A stretch of DNA of 36,368 nt from Parcubacteria group bacterium M10-OD1-1 (lineage in GTDB: Bacteria; Patescibacteriota; Minisyncoccia; Moranbacterales; UBA2206): positions 1 through 36,368 of the forward strand of contig LSNL01000002.1 of NCBI GenBank assembly GCA_003056145.1, in the 5' to 3' direction. Below the pieces are notes generated by a model. It had not been told where the DNA came from. It was given only the letters and a program-made list of their open reading frames with translations, and made no database searches. Positions 1-7,279 of this stretch are shown one piece after another; position 1 is the first letter of the stretch, and each line of letters starts with the position of its first letter. A program made the translations under genes and the position numbers.

Positions 1-185
1 TAGTTATGGGAAAGATTGTTAGATAGGGGATTTTAATAAGTTTAATAGAATCTTTATTGTTTTAGAAACATTTTAAAAAATGTATTATAAAGGCTTAAAA
101 GATCAAACATAAAATTTCAAGGGTGATATTCTTAGTTTCAGAGATTTTTCAAGAGTACATAAATGCACTACGTATGTTAAATTTG

Positions 186-920
186 TTACATTTCCAAACT
201 TTCCCAACTCATCATAAAAATACTTTTTAGTGTTGTGTGTAGAGTTTCGCTCTCAATAATAAGACCCATATTTTCTTTGAAGGAGACAATTCCTATTTTG
301 TTTTTGCCGTATAAATCAATCTCCACTTTTATGGGAAATTTTTGAGCATCAATTATTCTTGTTTGGCGAAGAGATTCTCCTTCTACTTTTTTATATTCCC
401 GTATTTCAGGAGTGTCGGGAGCAATAGCCTTTACCCATATTTTATTTTTTACCCTCTGAGGAACATAATAATCAATAAAATCTTTTCCTAATGTTTCAAA
501 AGCTTCTTCTGAAACCCACGCCAGTATTTCTTGTTTTTTATAATTCAAAAAGTCGCGATAAACGGTTTTAATTCCTTCTGAACCTTCATAGAAAGTTATT
601 TTAGGTTTTTTATCTAAAAAATTAGACATTGCCAACAACTCGGGAACGATTGAATCAAACATGTTTTTCTTTTCTTCTATCTTTTTTCCAATAGATCTTG
701 GATCTTCTGCATAAAAATACTGTTTCTTTCCCTTTTTTAAAGAATTAACAAACCCTTTTTCTTTTAAAGACTCAATAACTAAATAAACCGTTGTTCTTTT
801 TAACTTGGATTTTTTAGCAATCTCTGCAATAGTGGCTTCTCCTAATTCCAATAAAGCCAAATAAGTTTTTGTTTCTTTTTCCGAAAACCCTATATTATTT
901 TTCAATTGTTCATCTAACAT
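186..920 (-). CDS. TrmB-family transcriptional regulator
   Basis: Predicted DNA-binding regulator of 244 aa. Residues about 10-75 form a winged helix-turn-helix of the TrmB type (GFSEKETKTYLALLELGEAT, then IAKKSKLKRTTVYLVIESLK). The rest (about 95-240) matches the effector-sensing C-terminal half of TrmB-like proteins (GSEGIKTVYRDFL, then GIVSFKENMGLIIES). TrmB proteins are best known in archaea as sugar-responsive regulators and are frequent in Patescibacteria; the ligand here cannot be told from sequence. It is transcribed away from the receiver-domain gene starting at 1390, and the shared upstream region holds a tandem duplication that includes a copy of this gene's start and promoter, so regulation of itself and of the divergent gene is plausible but inferred. 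No SD is visible before the ATG, as in most native genes here. Family assignment is firm; function beyond that is unknown. Confidence 0.85.
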   Translation of the reverse strand: MLDEQLKNNIGFSEKETKTYLALLELGEATIAEIAKKSKLKRTTVYLVIESLKEKGFVNSLKKGKKQYFYAEDPRSIGKKIEEKKNMFDSIVPELLAMSNFLDKKPKITFYEGSEGIKTVYRDFLNYKKQEILAWVSEEAFETLGKDFIDYYVPQRVKNKIWVKAIAPDTPEIREYKKVEGESLRQTRIIDAQKFPIKVEIDLYGKNKIGIVSFKENMGLIIESETLHTTLKSIFMMSWESLEM

Positions 921-984
921 TGTTTTGTCGTTAATTATGTCAACAGTTGTAGTGTACTATATACCCTTGTTTTAAGCAATAAAT
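860..984. repeat. direct repeat, copy 1 (trmB start and promoter)
   Basis: A 125-bp segment covering the 5' end of the TrmB gene and its upstream region. It recurs at 1118-1242 with a single mismatch, exactly 258 bp away. The following 130 bp of each unit are also related but much more diverged, so the whole is a tandem duplication of a unit of about 258 bp. Confidence 0.95.
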
Positions 985-1076
985 AACTCTTTCATATATC
1001 GCGTAATTGTGTTTTTGAATTTATTATTAGTACAGAGAATGTCTATCCGCTAAGAGTTGGCTTACTAAAAGAGAGT

Positions 1077-1178
1077 TTAGGAAAAAGGTAGCTGAAACTT
1101 AAAGTTCTTTAAAAAATAATAAGTTTTTGTTTCTTTTTCCGAAAACCCTATATTATTTTTCAATTGTTCATCTAGCAT
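1077..1178 (-). pseudogene. truncated duplicate of the trmB start
   Basis: The first 60 bases of the TrmB gene and its upstream region are repeated here with one mismatch (position 1175 against 917, a silent change in the second codon). The duplicated frame keeps 20 codons like the parent (MLDEQLKNNIGFSEKETKTY), then runs into unrelated leader sequence and stops at 1077-1079, giving 33 aa in all. It cannot form a helix-turn-helix and is best read as a by-product of the tandem duplication. It does bring a second copy of the trmB promoter region. Confidence 0.75.
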
Positions 1179-1242
1179 TGTTTTGTCGTTAATTATGTCA
1201 ACAGTTGTAGTGTACTATATACCCTTGTTTTAAGCAATAAAT
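1118..1242. repeat. direct repeat, copy 2
   Basis: Second copy of the 125-bp repeat (see 860-984). Copy 2 lies upstream of the promoter of the receiver-domain gene at 1390, so any operator near trmB is present twice in this intergenic region. Confidence 0.95.
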
Positions 1243-1284
1243 TACGATAATTGGTAGTATATGGGTGTATATTTGACATCAATA

Positions 1285-1313
1285 TTGACATAACGCCATT
1301 TATCTGTTAAGAT
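1285..1313 (+). promoter_or_regulatory. sigma70-type promoter of the receiver-domain gene
   Basis: TTGACA (1285-1290), a 17-base spacer and TAAGAT (1308-1313). The -35 box is perfect and the spacing ideal. A second TTGACA sits 12 bases upstream (1273-1278). Transcription would begin near 1320, giving a leader of about 70 nt. Confidence 0.7.
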
Positions 1314-1329
1314 TTGACTTAGTAAATGA

Positions 1330-1389
1330 GGTTTCGGATAAAAAGTACCTGAAACCAAAAAGTTTTTTTAAAAAAAAGAGGAGGATATT
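1330..1389 (+). promoter_or_regulatory. structured leader and strong ribosome binding site
   Basis: The leader can form a stem GGTTTC (1330-1335) with GAAACC (1351-1356), then an A/T-rich T7A8 inverted repeat directly before an AGGAGG SD (about 1379-1384) spaced 5 bases from the ATG at 1390. A diverged copy of the first stem occurs in the upstream duplicate (AGTTT 1074-1078 with AAACT 1095-1099), where one pair is changed on both sides. That is mild evidence that the RNA fold matters. Confidence 0.45.
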
Positions 1390-1899
1390 ATGAAAATTTT
1401 AGTCATTGATGACAACACCCGGAATCTGGAGGCTGCTGTAGAGCAGTTTCCAGATGTCGACATCACCACTGTCGACTCAGTAGAGTTGGCAGTGGAATTA
1501 CTAGCAGGGAAAAAATCAGTTTTTTCCCCGCGGGAACCCAAAACCAGGTATGATGTGGTCTTAATTGACCTCAACATGCCAGCTAGTTTTTTGTCTGTTG
1601 GAGTAAGTCCAGCAGGCAAAAAAAAGGAGGGGGAATTATCCCCTGTTGGAATGTTTTTAGTATTCTTGGCTGCCCGAAACGGCGCCAAGAAAATTGTCAT
1701 GCTGACCGATTCAGGTCACCATAATGACCCGTCCAGTGCAATGATTGACCTGGTCTCATCAGAGGATCTCAAGAAAATCAAAACGTTTTCGCTGGATGGA
1801 GCCACAGTTGTTTTAACAAACAACTGTGGCCTGATTATCCGAACCCCTGGCGGGGAGAGGGTAAAAGACTGGAAAACCGCTCTCTCCTTATGTGTTTAG
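1390..1899 (+). CDS. free-standing receiver-domain-like protein
   Basis: A 169-aa protein resembling a single response-regulator receiver domain. It has the acidic pair (MKILVIDDN, D7-D8), the phospho-acceptor context VVLIDLNMP (D60) and a VMLTDSG strand with the switch Thr at 106. It differs from a normal receiver. The segment between beta-3 and alpha-3 holds an extra KKK-rich loop (about 66-87), and the usual conserved Lys after beta-5 is not evident, so phosphorylation is uncertain. There is no output domain. Base composition is clearly richer in GC than the neighbours. It has its own promoter, a strong SD and tandem hairpins after the stop, so it is a monocistronic unit, divergent from the TrmB gene. 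A role as a signalling partner or adaptor is inference. Confidence 0.7.
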   Translation: MKILVIDDNTRNLEAAVEQFPDVDITTVDSVELAVELLAGKKSVFSPREPKTRYDVVLIDLNMPASFLSVGVSPAGKKKEGELSPVGMFLVFLAARNGAKKIVMLTDSGHHNDPSSAMIDLVSSEDLKKIKTFSLDGATVVLTNNCGLIIRTPGGERVKDWKTALSLCV

Positions 1900-1915
1900 A
1901 GAGTAGTTCATTAAA

Positions 1916-1941
1916 GTGAGTAAGATTGTTCTCTTACTCAC
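1916..1941. terminator. hairpin following the receiver-domain gene
   Basis: Perfect 10-bp stem GTGAGTAAGA (1916-1925) with TCTTACTCAC (1932-1941) and a 6-base loop. It has no T-run of its own and stands just before the terminator at 1947, so it may be a 3'-end stabilising or regulatory hairpin. Confidence 0.6.
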
Positions 1942-1946
1942 ACAGC

Positions 1947-1984
1947 AAACCGCTATACTTAGTTCAAGTATAGCGGTTTTTTAT
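1947..1984 (+). terminator. intrinsic terminator of the receiver-domain gene
   Basis: 14-bp perfect stem AAACCGCTATACTT (1947-1960) with AAGTATAGCGGTTT (1966-1979), loop AGTTC, followed by TTTATTTTAATT. One of the strongest intrinsic terminators in the window. Confidence 0.9.
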
Positions 1985-2071
1985 TTTAATTAACGCAAAA
2001 AAGCCGGTATATTTTTTAGATAATTAAAAATCCCTTTTAGGAAGGGATTAAATGCGTTTGATTGAAAATAA

Positions 2072-2113
2072 AATAAAAAAAATTGCCAGACCGTTTATTG
2101 AAAACAGTCTGGC
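2072..2113 (-). terminator. intrinsic terminator of dapB
   Basis: Read on the minus strand: GCCAGAC (2113-2107), a loop of about 15 bases that can close further, GTCTGGC (2091-2085), then a T-rich tract (2084-2072). It lies 26 bp past the dapB stop. A further small inverted repeat, AATCCCTT/AAGGGATT, lies at 2029-2049. Confidence 0.8.
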
Positions 2114-2138
2114 GATGTGTAGCTCGTTAATTTTGGGA

Positions 2139-2951
2139 CTAGAAATCATTCAGTCCCAGGACATCGAACATGGTGTACAAGCCGTTCGGCTTGGCCACGA
2201 TCCAGTCGGCGGCCAAGGTGGCGCCCCGGGCGAAGTTGTCTCGATTGTGAGCCCGGTGAGTAATCTCAATTCGTTCGCCGGCCCCGGCAAAGTAGACCGT
2301 ATGCTCGCCGACGATATCTCCGGCTCTGATGGACTGGATGCCGATCTCCTGGTCCGTCCGCTCGCCGATTATGCCGTGGCGCTCAAACACTCCGACGCTC
2401 GACAGTTTTCGGTTCAGGGCGGTTGCTGCCATTTCACCGAGTTTCAGGGCTGTGCCTGAGGGCGCGTCTTTTTTCATACGGTGATGAGTCTCGACGATCT
2501 CCACGTCATAGGCATCGCCCAGAACGGCCGCTGTCTTGGCGACGAGCTTGAATAGGACATTGACGCCGATGGACATATTGGGTGCCTGGACACAGGTGAA
2601 GTTTTTCTCGGCCAGTTCTGCTAGGATAGCAAGGTCATATGGGGTCAGTCCAGTGGTACCAATAACCATGGCTCGTCCATACTCGCTTGCAATACGGGCA
2701 AATCCTATAGTGGCTGTGTGAAAGGTGAAGTCAATGATGACATCACCCTGATTGATAACCGATTCCAGGCTGGCGGCAATAATCACTCCAGTGGTGCCGA
2801 AACCGGCGTTTTCGCCAACATCCCGTCCTACTGCCGGATTATCCTGATGCTCAAAAGCGGCGGTCAGCTGGAGATTAGGATTCTTCTGCACCATTAAGCT
2901 GATGCGCTTACCCATACGTCCATCAGCACCAGCAATAATTACTCTGGTCAT
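2139..2951 (-). CDS. dapB: 4-hydroxy-tetrahydrodipicolinate reductase
   Basis: Cytoplasmic NAD(P)H-dependent reductase of the diaminopimelate/lysine pathway, converting 4-hydroxy-tetrahydrodipicolinate to tetrahydrodipicolinate. The 270 aa match the usual length. Visible motifs: nucleotide-binding GADGRMG (8-14), GTTG (98-101), APNMSIGVN (123-131), the catalytic and substrate-binding signature EIVETHHRMKKDAPSGTA (151-168) with its His pair and Lys, and RAGDIVGEHTVYF (209-221). The gene is strikingly richer in GC than all surrounding genes and has GC-ending codons, which suggests recent transfer from an unrelated donor. It stands alone with a canonical promoter, a GGGAGG SD 6 bases before the ATG and an intrinsic terminator. 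No other dap gene is in the window, so whether a complete pathway exists cannot be judged. Confidence 0.95.
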   Translation of the reverse strand: MTRVIIAGADGRMGKRISLMVQKNPNLQLTAAFEHQDNPAVGRDVGENAGFGTTGVIIAASLESVINQGDVIIDFTFHTATIGFARIASEYGRAMVIGTTGLTPYDLAILAELAEKNFTCVQAPNMSIGVNVLFKLVAKTAAVLGDAYDVEIVETHHRMKKDAPSGTALKLGEMAATALNRKLSSVGVFERHGIIGERTDQEIGIQSIRAGDIVGEHTVYFAGAGERIEITHRAHNRDNFARGATLAADWIVAKPNGLYTMFDVLGLNDF

Positions 2952-2969
2952 TTTTTACCTCCCTTATTG

Positions 2970-3024
2970 CTCACTATTTGTGAGTCGTTAAATTGGTAAG
3001 TTTTCTGACACCCGTTGCCAGAAA
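2970..3024 (-). promoter_or_regulatory. two-stem leader of dapB mRNA
   Basis: Two short inverted repeats lie between the promoter and SD of dapB (3024-3002 and 2984-2970). I do not recognise them as a known lysine riboswitch, which is far longer. They could be a small attenuator or mRNA-stabilising fold carried with the gene. Evidence is only the inverted repeats. Confidence 0.35.
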
Positions 3025-3028
3025 GTTT

Positions 3029-3057
3029 ATACTACTAAGCATTTTGTCTCTTGTCAA
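3029..3057 (-). promoter_or_regulatory. sigma70-type promoter of dapB
   Basis: On the minus strand: TTGACA (3057-3052), a 17-base spacer, TAGTAT (3034-3029). The predicted leader of about 70 nt contains two small stems: TTTCTG/CAGAAA (3024-3019 with 3007-3002) and CTCAC/GTGAG (2984-2980 with 2974-2970). The GGGAGG SD follows. Confidence 0.7.
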
Positions 3058-3059
3058 AT

Positions 3060-3446
3060 GATTGTACATAATAACCATCCCGAAATAATCCTATTAAGCT
3101 TTATAAAAATAATAAAAAGAAACTTTTATATAGCTACTTTAAGTTTAAAATAAAATTATATAATTTTGGTGGCAATCTATTTTTCTTGGCATTTATTTTT
3201 TAGATAATTTAGCAAAAATTTCCGCTTTGCTACAGTTTTTAATAATTATAACTAGGACTTTCGACGATAGATAGAATTCAGTGCGACTTTTTCCTCGAGG
3301 GAAAATAAGTTGATAGTAGCTGGATAAACGGTTAGAAATTGTGCTATTATATAGTTAATAATAATGATCATTCAAATCTTGGTTAGTCGTTTAATAGAAA
3401 AGAAAAAGTTTTAAAAATATAACTTCAAACCTTAATATATATCAAA
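3060..3446. other. intergenic AT-rich spacer
   Basis: About 390 bp between the dapB promoter and the next gene, with no convincing gene. It contains a small inverted repeat TTTTCC-TCGA-GGGAAAA (about 3288-3304) and an extended -10 element TGCTATTAT (TATTAT at 3345-3350) that probably serves the gene at 3447. A possible 31-codon frame from 3059 has no SD and AT-rich random composition. Confidence 0.5.
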
Positions 3447-4241
3447 ATGAAATTAATAAGTTTCAATATTGGGATTAAAATTGATAACTCCAAAGAGATA
3501 GGAAATTTTATCAAATCACAAGATGCAGACATAGTTGCGTTTCAAGAAATTATAAAACATTTTAATGAATCTGTTTTTGAGATATATAAATCCAAAAAAC
3601 ATATCGAAGAAATTATTGGCAAGAAATTACCTTATTCTTTTTTTGGTCCACAATGGATAGCCGATGCAATGAGAAAAAATGGAAAGATGCATCGCGATTT
3701 TAATGGTTTTATAGAACAAGGAAATGAAATAATTTCAAAATTCCCAATTTTAAAGGCTACTAATGAATTTTATTATAAACATTATTCCTTAGAATTAGAA
3801 TGGGCAAATTTTCATACTGAAGATCATCCAAGGTGTGTTCAAATTGTGGAATTGAATGTTAATAATAAAAATTTGCAAATTCTTAATTTACATGGTTTAT
3901 ATTCCAAAGATAAGCAAGACAGTAAGAGAACTCTTAATCAGTGTAAATATATTCTTGAAGCTGCTAAAAGAAAAAATATTCCAACAATTATTGTAGGAGA
4001 TTTTAATTTGTTTCCCGAAACAAAAAGCATTGGAATATTAAATAAAAAATTCAGAAATTTAATTGATGAATACAAAATCAAATCCACAAGACCTACTTTT
4101 GATGACGAAACCGATAAAAGAAATAATGTAGTTGATTACATTTTTGTAAATGATAAAATTAAGGTGAATAATTTTGGAGTTATCATTACCAATATTTCCG
4201 ACCATCTTCCTTTGATTCTAGATTTTGATATATTAGATTAA
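3447..4241 (+). CDS. endonuclease/exonuclease/phosphatase-family protein
   Basis: A 264-aa metal-dependent phosphodiesterase fold (DNase I / exonuclease III / sphingomyelinase superfamily). The catalytic set is complete: E34 in VAFQEI, H149 in LNLHG, D185 and N187 in VGDFN, D230 in DYIFVN, and the terminal D252-H253 in ISDHLPL. No signal peptide or membrane segment is visible, so it is predicted to be cytoplasmic. Specialised DNA-repair subfamilies usually have extra motifs that I do not see, and the substrate (DNA, phosphoinositide or another phosphodiester) is undetermined. There is no SD; an extended -10 promoter TGCTATTAT lies 97-105 bases upstream. It stands between two unrelated single genes, and its strong A/T codon bias agrees with the host background. 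Confidence 0.85.
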   Translation: MKLISFNIGIKIDNSKEIGNFIKSQDADIVAFQEIIKHFNESVFEIYKSKKHIEEIIGKKLPYSFFGPQWIADAMRKNGKMHRDFNGFIEQGNEIISKFPILKATNEFYYKHYSLELEWANFHTEDHPRCVQIVELNVNNKNLQILNLHGLYSKDKQDSKRTLNQCKYILEAAKRKNIPTIIVGDFNLFPETKSIGILNKKFRNLIDEYKIKSTRPTFDDETDKRNNVVDYIFVNDKIKVNNFGVIITNISDHLPLILDFDILD

Positions 4242-4355
4242 AAAAGTTTGAAGTTATAAAAATAATATTTTTTTACCTTAATTTCAATTTGAGCTAAAGT
4301 TAAGAAAACACCCGCAGACTATTTAATTTGTTATCTCATAATATGAACAAATAAT

Positions 4356-5615
4356 ATGAACAAAAAAATTTTAATAATTGGAATAGCATTTTTCGTAACG
4401 GCTATTATAACTATGGCAGTAGTATTATTTCTTTTTTCTTATCAACCAGCCCAAACACCGCAAACAGAGGATGTTGGTTTAACGCAACAAGGAATTCAGG
4501 AAGTTGTAAGGGCTAATAATCAATTTGCTTTTGATTTATACTCTAAATTAAGTAAATCAAAACAAGGAAATATATTCTATTCGCCCTATAGTCTCTCTGC
4601 TGCTTTGGCAATGACTTATGAAGGGGCTAGGGGTCAGACAGCTAAGGAAATAAAATCTGTTTTTCATTTTCCTAAAAGTAATATTTTAAGATCTAATTTT
4701 GCTACAATTCAAAATGGAATAAATAAAGAAAATAAATTTTATAAATTAAAAACAGGAAATGCTTTATGGGCTCAATATAATTATCGGTTTCTTAAAAATT
4801 ACACAGACAGAGTAAAAAAATACTATGGGGGTAAGGTAGTTAATCTTGATTTTAAACAAGAAACTGAAAAATCAAGACAGACAATTAATTCATTCATTGA
4901 GAAACAAACTAACAATAAGATTAAAAATTTAATCCCAGCTGGAGTTCTTAGTTCAATGACAAAATTAGTTATTACGAATGCAATTTATTTTAAAGGAAGT
5001 TGGAAATGGGAATTTGATAAATCTAAAACTTCTGAACAGGATTTTAAGATAACTCCTACAAAGGTTGTAAAAACTCCTATGATGTATATGAAGCCAGATA
5101 AAGTCAGATTTGATTACGCTAAGATTAAAGGTTTACAAATTTTGGAGTTGCCTTATAAAGGTGAAAAAATTTCTATGTTGATATTATTACCAACGAATAA
5201 TCTTAATTCCATAGAATCTTCTTTAACTGTCAGAAAGCTTAATGAATATAAAGCTCAAATGAAAGAAACAAAATTAGATTCAATTTCGCTCCCTAATTTT
5301 AGTTTTAATAGTAAATATTTTATGAAAGGAATATTGAGTGCTATGGGTATGCCAACTGCTTTTGGTAATGCTGATTTTTCAGGTATGGATGGAACAAAAA
5401 ATTTACAAATTAGTCAAGTTATCCATCAAGCTTTTATAAAAATTAATGAAAAAGGAACAGAAGCCGCAGCTGTAACAGCAGTTACAATGAAAAACTCAAT
5501 GGTTATGTCAAGGAACATTTTCAGAGCAGACCACCCATTTATTTTTATAATTCAGGAAAAAGGAACGGGCAATATTCTGTTTATGGGACGAGTTATAGAC
5601 CCAACTAAACAGTAA
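4356..5615 (+). CDS. membrane-anchored or secreted serpin
   Basis: A serine/cysteine protease inhibitor of the serpin superfamily, 419 aa. An N-terminal hydrophobic segment (about 5-28) acts as signal or anchor. The serpin body runs from about 50 to the end, with NIFYSPYSLSAALAMTYEGA (72-91) and the C-terminal HPFIFIIQ plus NILFMGRVIDP. The reactive-centre-loop hinge is intact: EKGTEAAAVTA (365-375), small residues at P12-P9 and Thr at P8, which is the pattern of inhibitory serpins. Numbering from E365 as P17 puts P1-P1' near S381-M382 in MKNSMVMSRN. The loop looks two residues longer than in alpha-1-antitrypsin. Target protease is unknown; a hydrolase-type target with a medium-sized P1 pocket is only a guess. 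The start lies after a small duplication (AATATGAACAAA twice); the upstream ATG stops after three codons. Confidence 0.92.
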   Translation: MNKKILIIGIAFFVTAIITMAVVLFLFSYQPAQTPQTEDVGLTQQGIQEVVRANNQFAFDLYSKLSKSKQGNIFYSPYSLSAALAMTYEGARGQTAKEIKSVFHFPKSNILRSNFATIQNGINKENKFYKLKTGNALWAQYNYRFLKNYTDRVKKYYGGKVVNLDFKQETEKSRQTINSFIEKQTNNKIKNLIPAGVLSSMTKLVITNAIYFKGSWKWEFDKSKTSEQDFKITPTKVVKTPMMYMKPDKVRFDYAKIKGLQILELPYKGEKISMLILLPTNNLNSIESSLTVRKLNEYKAQMKETKLDSISLPNFSFNSKYFMKGILSAMGMPTAFGNADFSGMDGTKNLQISQVIHQAFIKINEKGTEAAAVTAVTMKNSMVMSRNIFRADHPFIFIIQEKGTGNILFMGRVIDPTKQ

Positions 5616-5793
5616 ATTTTCTGTATCTTTTTTGGTTTTGTTATAAAAAAACTTCTTGCATAGTTAGTCGTATAGGTAATACAAAGAAGAAACAGAAAAA
5701 GTAATTTACAAAAAAGATTGATGAGCTTGAATTTTAGAGAATTTAATCACTAAAAAATTTATAATAATTAGTAATTAAAATAGCGGAGTAATC

Positions 5794-5823
5794 TTTACAA
5801 AAAAAACAATGCGTGCTTATAAT
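5794..5823 (+). promoter_or_regulatory. promoter of the acyl-ACP-reductase-like gene
   Basis: TTTACA (5794-5799), an 18-base spacer, TATAAT (5818-5823). The start would be near 5830, giving a leader of about 80 nt. Confidence 0.55.
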
Positions 5824-5854
5824 AAAGAGTGTTGTTTAAAAATTAGATAGAGGC

Positions 5855-5875
5855 TTAACACAAAATTTGTGTTAA
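5855..5875. promoter_or_regulatory. inverted repeat in the leader
   Basis: TTAACACAA, then AAT, then TTGTGTTAA: a 9-bp perfect inverted repeat inside the leader of the gene at 5909, about 20 bases before its SD. It could be an operator or an RNA hairpin near the ribosome site. The surrounding spacer (5616-5793) holds nothing else I recognise. Confidence 0.4.
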
Positions 5876-5908
5876 AAAATTAGAACTTTTATAAAGGAGA
5901 ATTTTAAA

Positions 5909-7141
5909 ATGAATTATTTTTATGAACTTTTTTTTTGGTTGGTTGCGGTTTTTCTAATATTATTAATTTTTGTTGTTAACAAATATGGTGATGGATTGTT
6001 TGGATTTTTACAAAGATGTATGTTAGCTATAGTTGATTGGAGGACTATACGGAGGAAAATATTAGGTCAACCTACTCTAGATGTAGTGTTTATTTCCAAT
6101 ATGCGACATTCAGGAGACAAGAAAATTTATCTTGGTAGTTATGTTCCTCCAGAAGGACATTTCAATGGTCCTAGAATAGTTTTTCAGAATATGCTTGGGC
6201 GAACTAGAGCATTAAATGTTTTGGCTTCGGACTTGTATCACAAATCTATGAATCATATGAAGACTACTCGGAGAATAAGTAGAAAATATTATCTAAGCGC
6301 TTGTCAATGGGCTCAAAAAAATGGAGCTCAAGTAATTTTATCAGGAGCTAGCTTAAAAGAACTTTTTGGCAGAGATGTTAAAGAGGCTAAAAAGCAATTT
6401 CCAAAGTTGCTTTTTACTAAAGGAGATAATGGAACAATAATTTTGTTTTGGCGACAATGTCAAAAATCTTTTGAATTAGCAGGTCTTTCTACAAAATCTA
6501 GAATTGGATTTTTATGTCCATATAATACAAACGGGAAAGGAATTATGAATTTTCTTGTTAAAGATGGCTATAGCAATGTGGTCCTTTTTGGTAGTAAACC
6601 TAAGGCAGTAGAAAAAGTTTCTCGAGAAACTGGATTTCCATTTGTTTTTTCTTATGCTGAGATGGGAGAGGTGGACGCTTTAATTTGTTGTTCTCATTCT
6701 CAAGATGTCCAATTGAAAGACAATGATATTCAAAATCTTCGCAAAAAAAATAAAAAATTATTAATTCTTACAGTTGCTCAACCTCCAAATCCTGAATATT
6801 CTATTTATGAAAAATGTCAAAACGATGTAATAGTAATTAGTACCGGAAATGGATATTCCAGCCAGCAGAAATATATTTTGGGTGATGTAGCAGCAGGATT
6901 ATTTGGTTTTGCTAACCAACATTTTAATTTCGGTTGTTATTTGGAGGCTATTTCACTGGCCTATATTTTAAAAAATAAGATTACTAAATATGGCGATCCG
7001 TATCAAATTAATTGGTTTGAAACCAATGAAGAGAATATGTTATTTATAGAAAGAATTTTTAATGACATTGGAATCAGTCCGTTTCCAATGGCTTCTTATT
7101 CTAAAATTAATAATAAAAATTCTCTTTATTTGAGTCAATAA
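5909..7141 (+). CDS. membrane-anchored acyl-ACP-reductase-like (COG5322-type) protein
   Basis: A 410-aa protein with one N-terminal transmembrane segment (about 6-24). From memory the remainder parallels cyanobacterial long-chain acyl-ACP reductase: GSYVPPE (76-82), RKYYLSACQWAQKNGAQ (125-141) followed by SGASLKELF, FTKGDNGTIILFWRQ (169-183), a Rossmann-like strand-loop-helix IGFLCPYNTNGKGIMNFL (199-216), then FNFGCYLEAISLAYIL (339-354), which resembles the end segment carrying the acyl-accepting cysteine (here C343). The glycine-rich NADPH loop is degenerate (CPYNTNGKG instead of GATGDIG), so cofactor use is doubtful. The membrane anchor is not typical of the cyanobacterial enzyme. Strong AAAGGAG SD, own promoter, terminator after the stop. 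Alternative: an uncharacterised Rossmann-fold dehydrogenase relative. Fold and family are moderately supported; activity is unproven. Confidence 0.5.
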   Translation: MNYFYELFFWLVAVFLILLIFVVNKYGDGLFGFLQRCMLAIVDWRTIRRKILGQPTLDVVFISNMRHSGDKKIYLGSYVPPEGHFNGPRIVFQNMLGRTRALNVLASDLYHKSMNHMKTTRRISRKYYLSACQWAQKNGAQVILSGASLKELFGRDVKEAKKQFPKLLFTKGDNGTIILFWRQCQKSFELAGLSTKSRIGFLCPYNTNGKGIMNFLVKDGYSNVVLFGSKPKAVEKVSRETGFPFVFSYAEMGEVDALICCSHSQDVQLKDNDIQNLRKKNKKLLILTVAQPPNPEYSIYEKCQNDVIVISTGNGYSSQQKYILGDVAAGLFGFANQHFNFGCYLEAISLAYILKNKITKYGDPYQINWFETNEENMLFIERIFNDIGISPFPMASYSKINNKNSLYLSQ

Positions 7142-7164
7142 AAATTAAAGTGAATGCTATTCAT

Positions 7165-7206
7165 AGGCTACTTGATCTGAAAGGAGAAAGTAGCTTTTTA
7201 TTTTTT
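7165..7206 (+). terminator. intrinsic terminator after the 5909 gene
   Basis: Stem AGGCTACTT (7165-7173) with AAGTAGCTT (7188-7196, one G-U pair), 14-base loop, then TTTTTATTTTTTT. Confidence 0.75.
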
Positions 7207-7279
7207 TAAATATTTAGTATATAATAAAAGTAGATAATTTCTATAAATGGGTTACATATTTAAAGGAAAATTAAAGTAA

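Noticed and set aside
1368-1700. Minus-strand frame of 110 codons opposite the receiver gene
   Set aside because: Low-complexity Ser/Thr-rich product, covers the promoter side of a convincing gene, no start signals.
2052-2459. Open frame of 135 codons on the plus strand opposite dapB
   Set aside because: It overlaps the well-supported dapB on the other strand, has no SD or family motif, and is explained by the GC-rich composition of dapB.
3059-3154. 31-codon frame in the spacer after the dapB promoter
   Set aside because: No SD, no homology signal, and short frames of this kind are expected by chance in AT-rich spacer.
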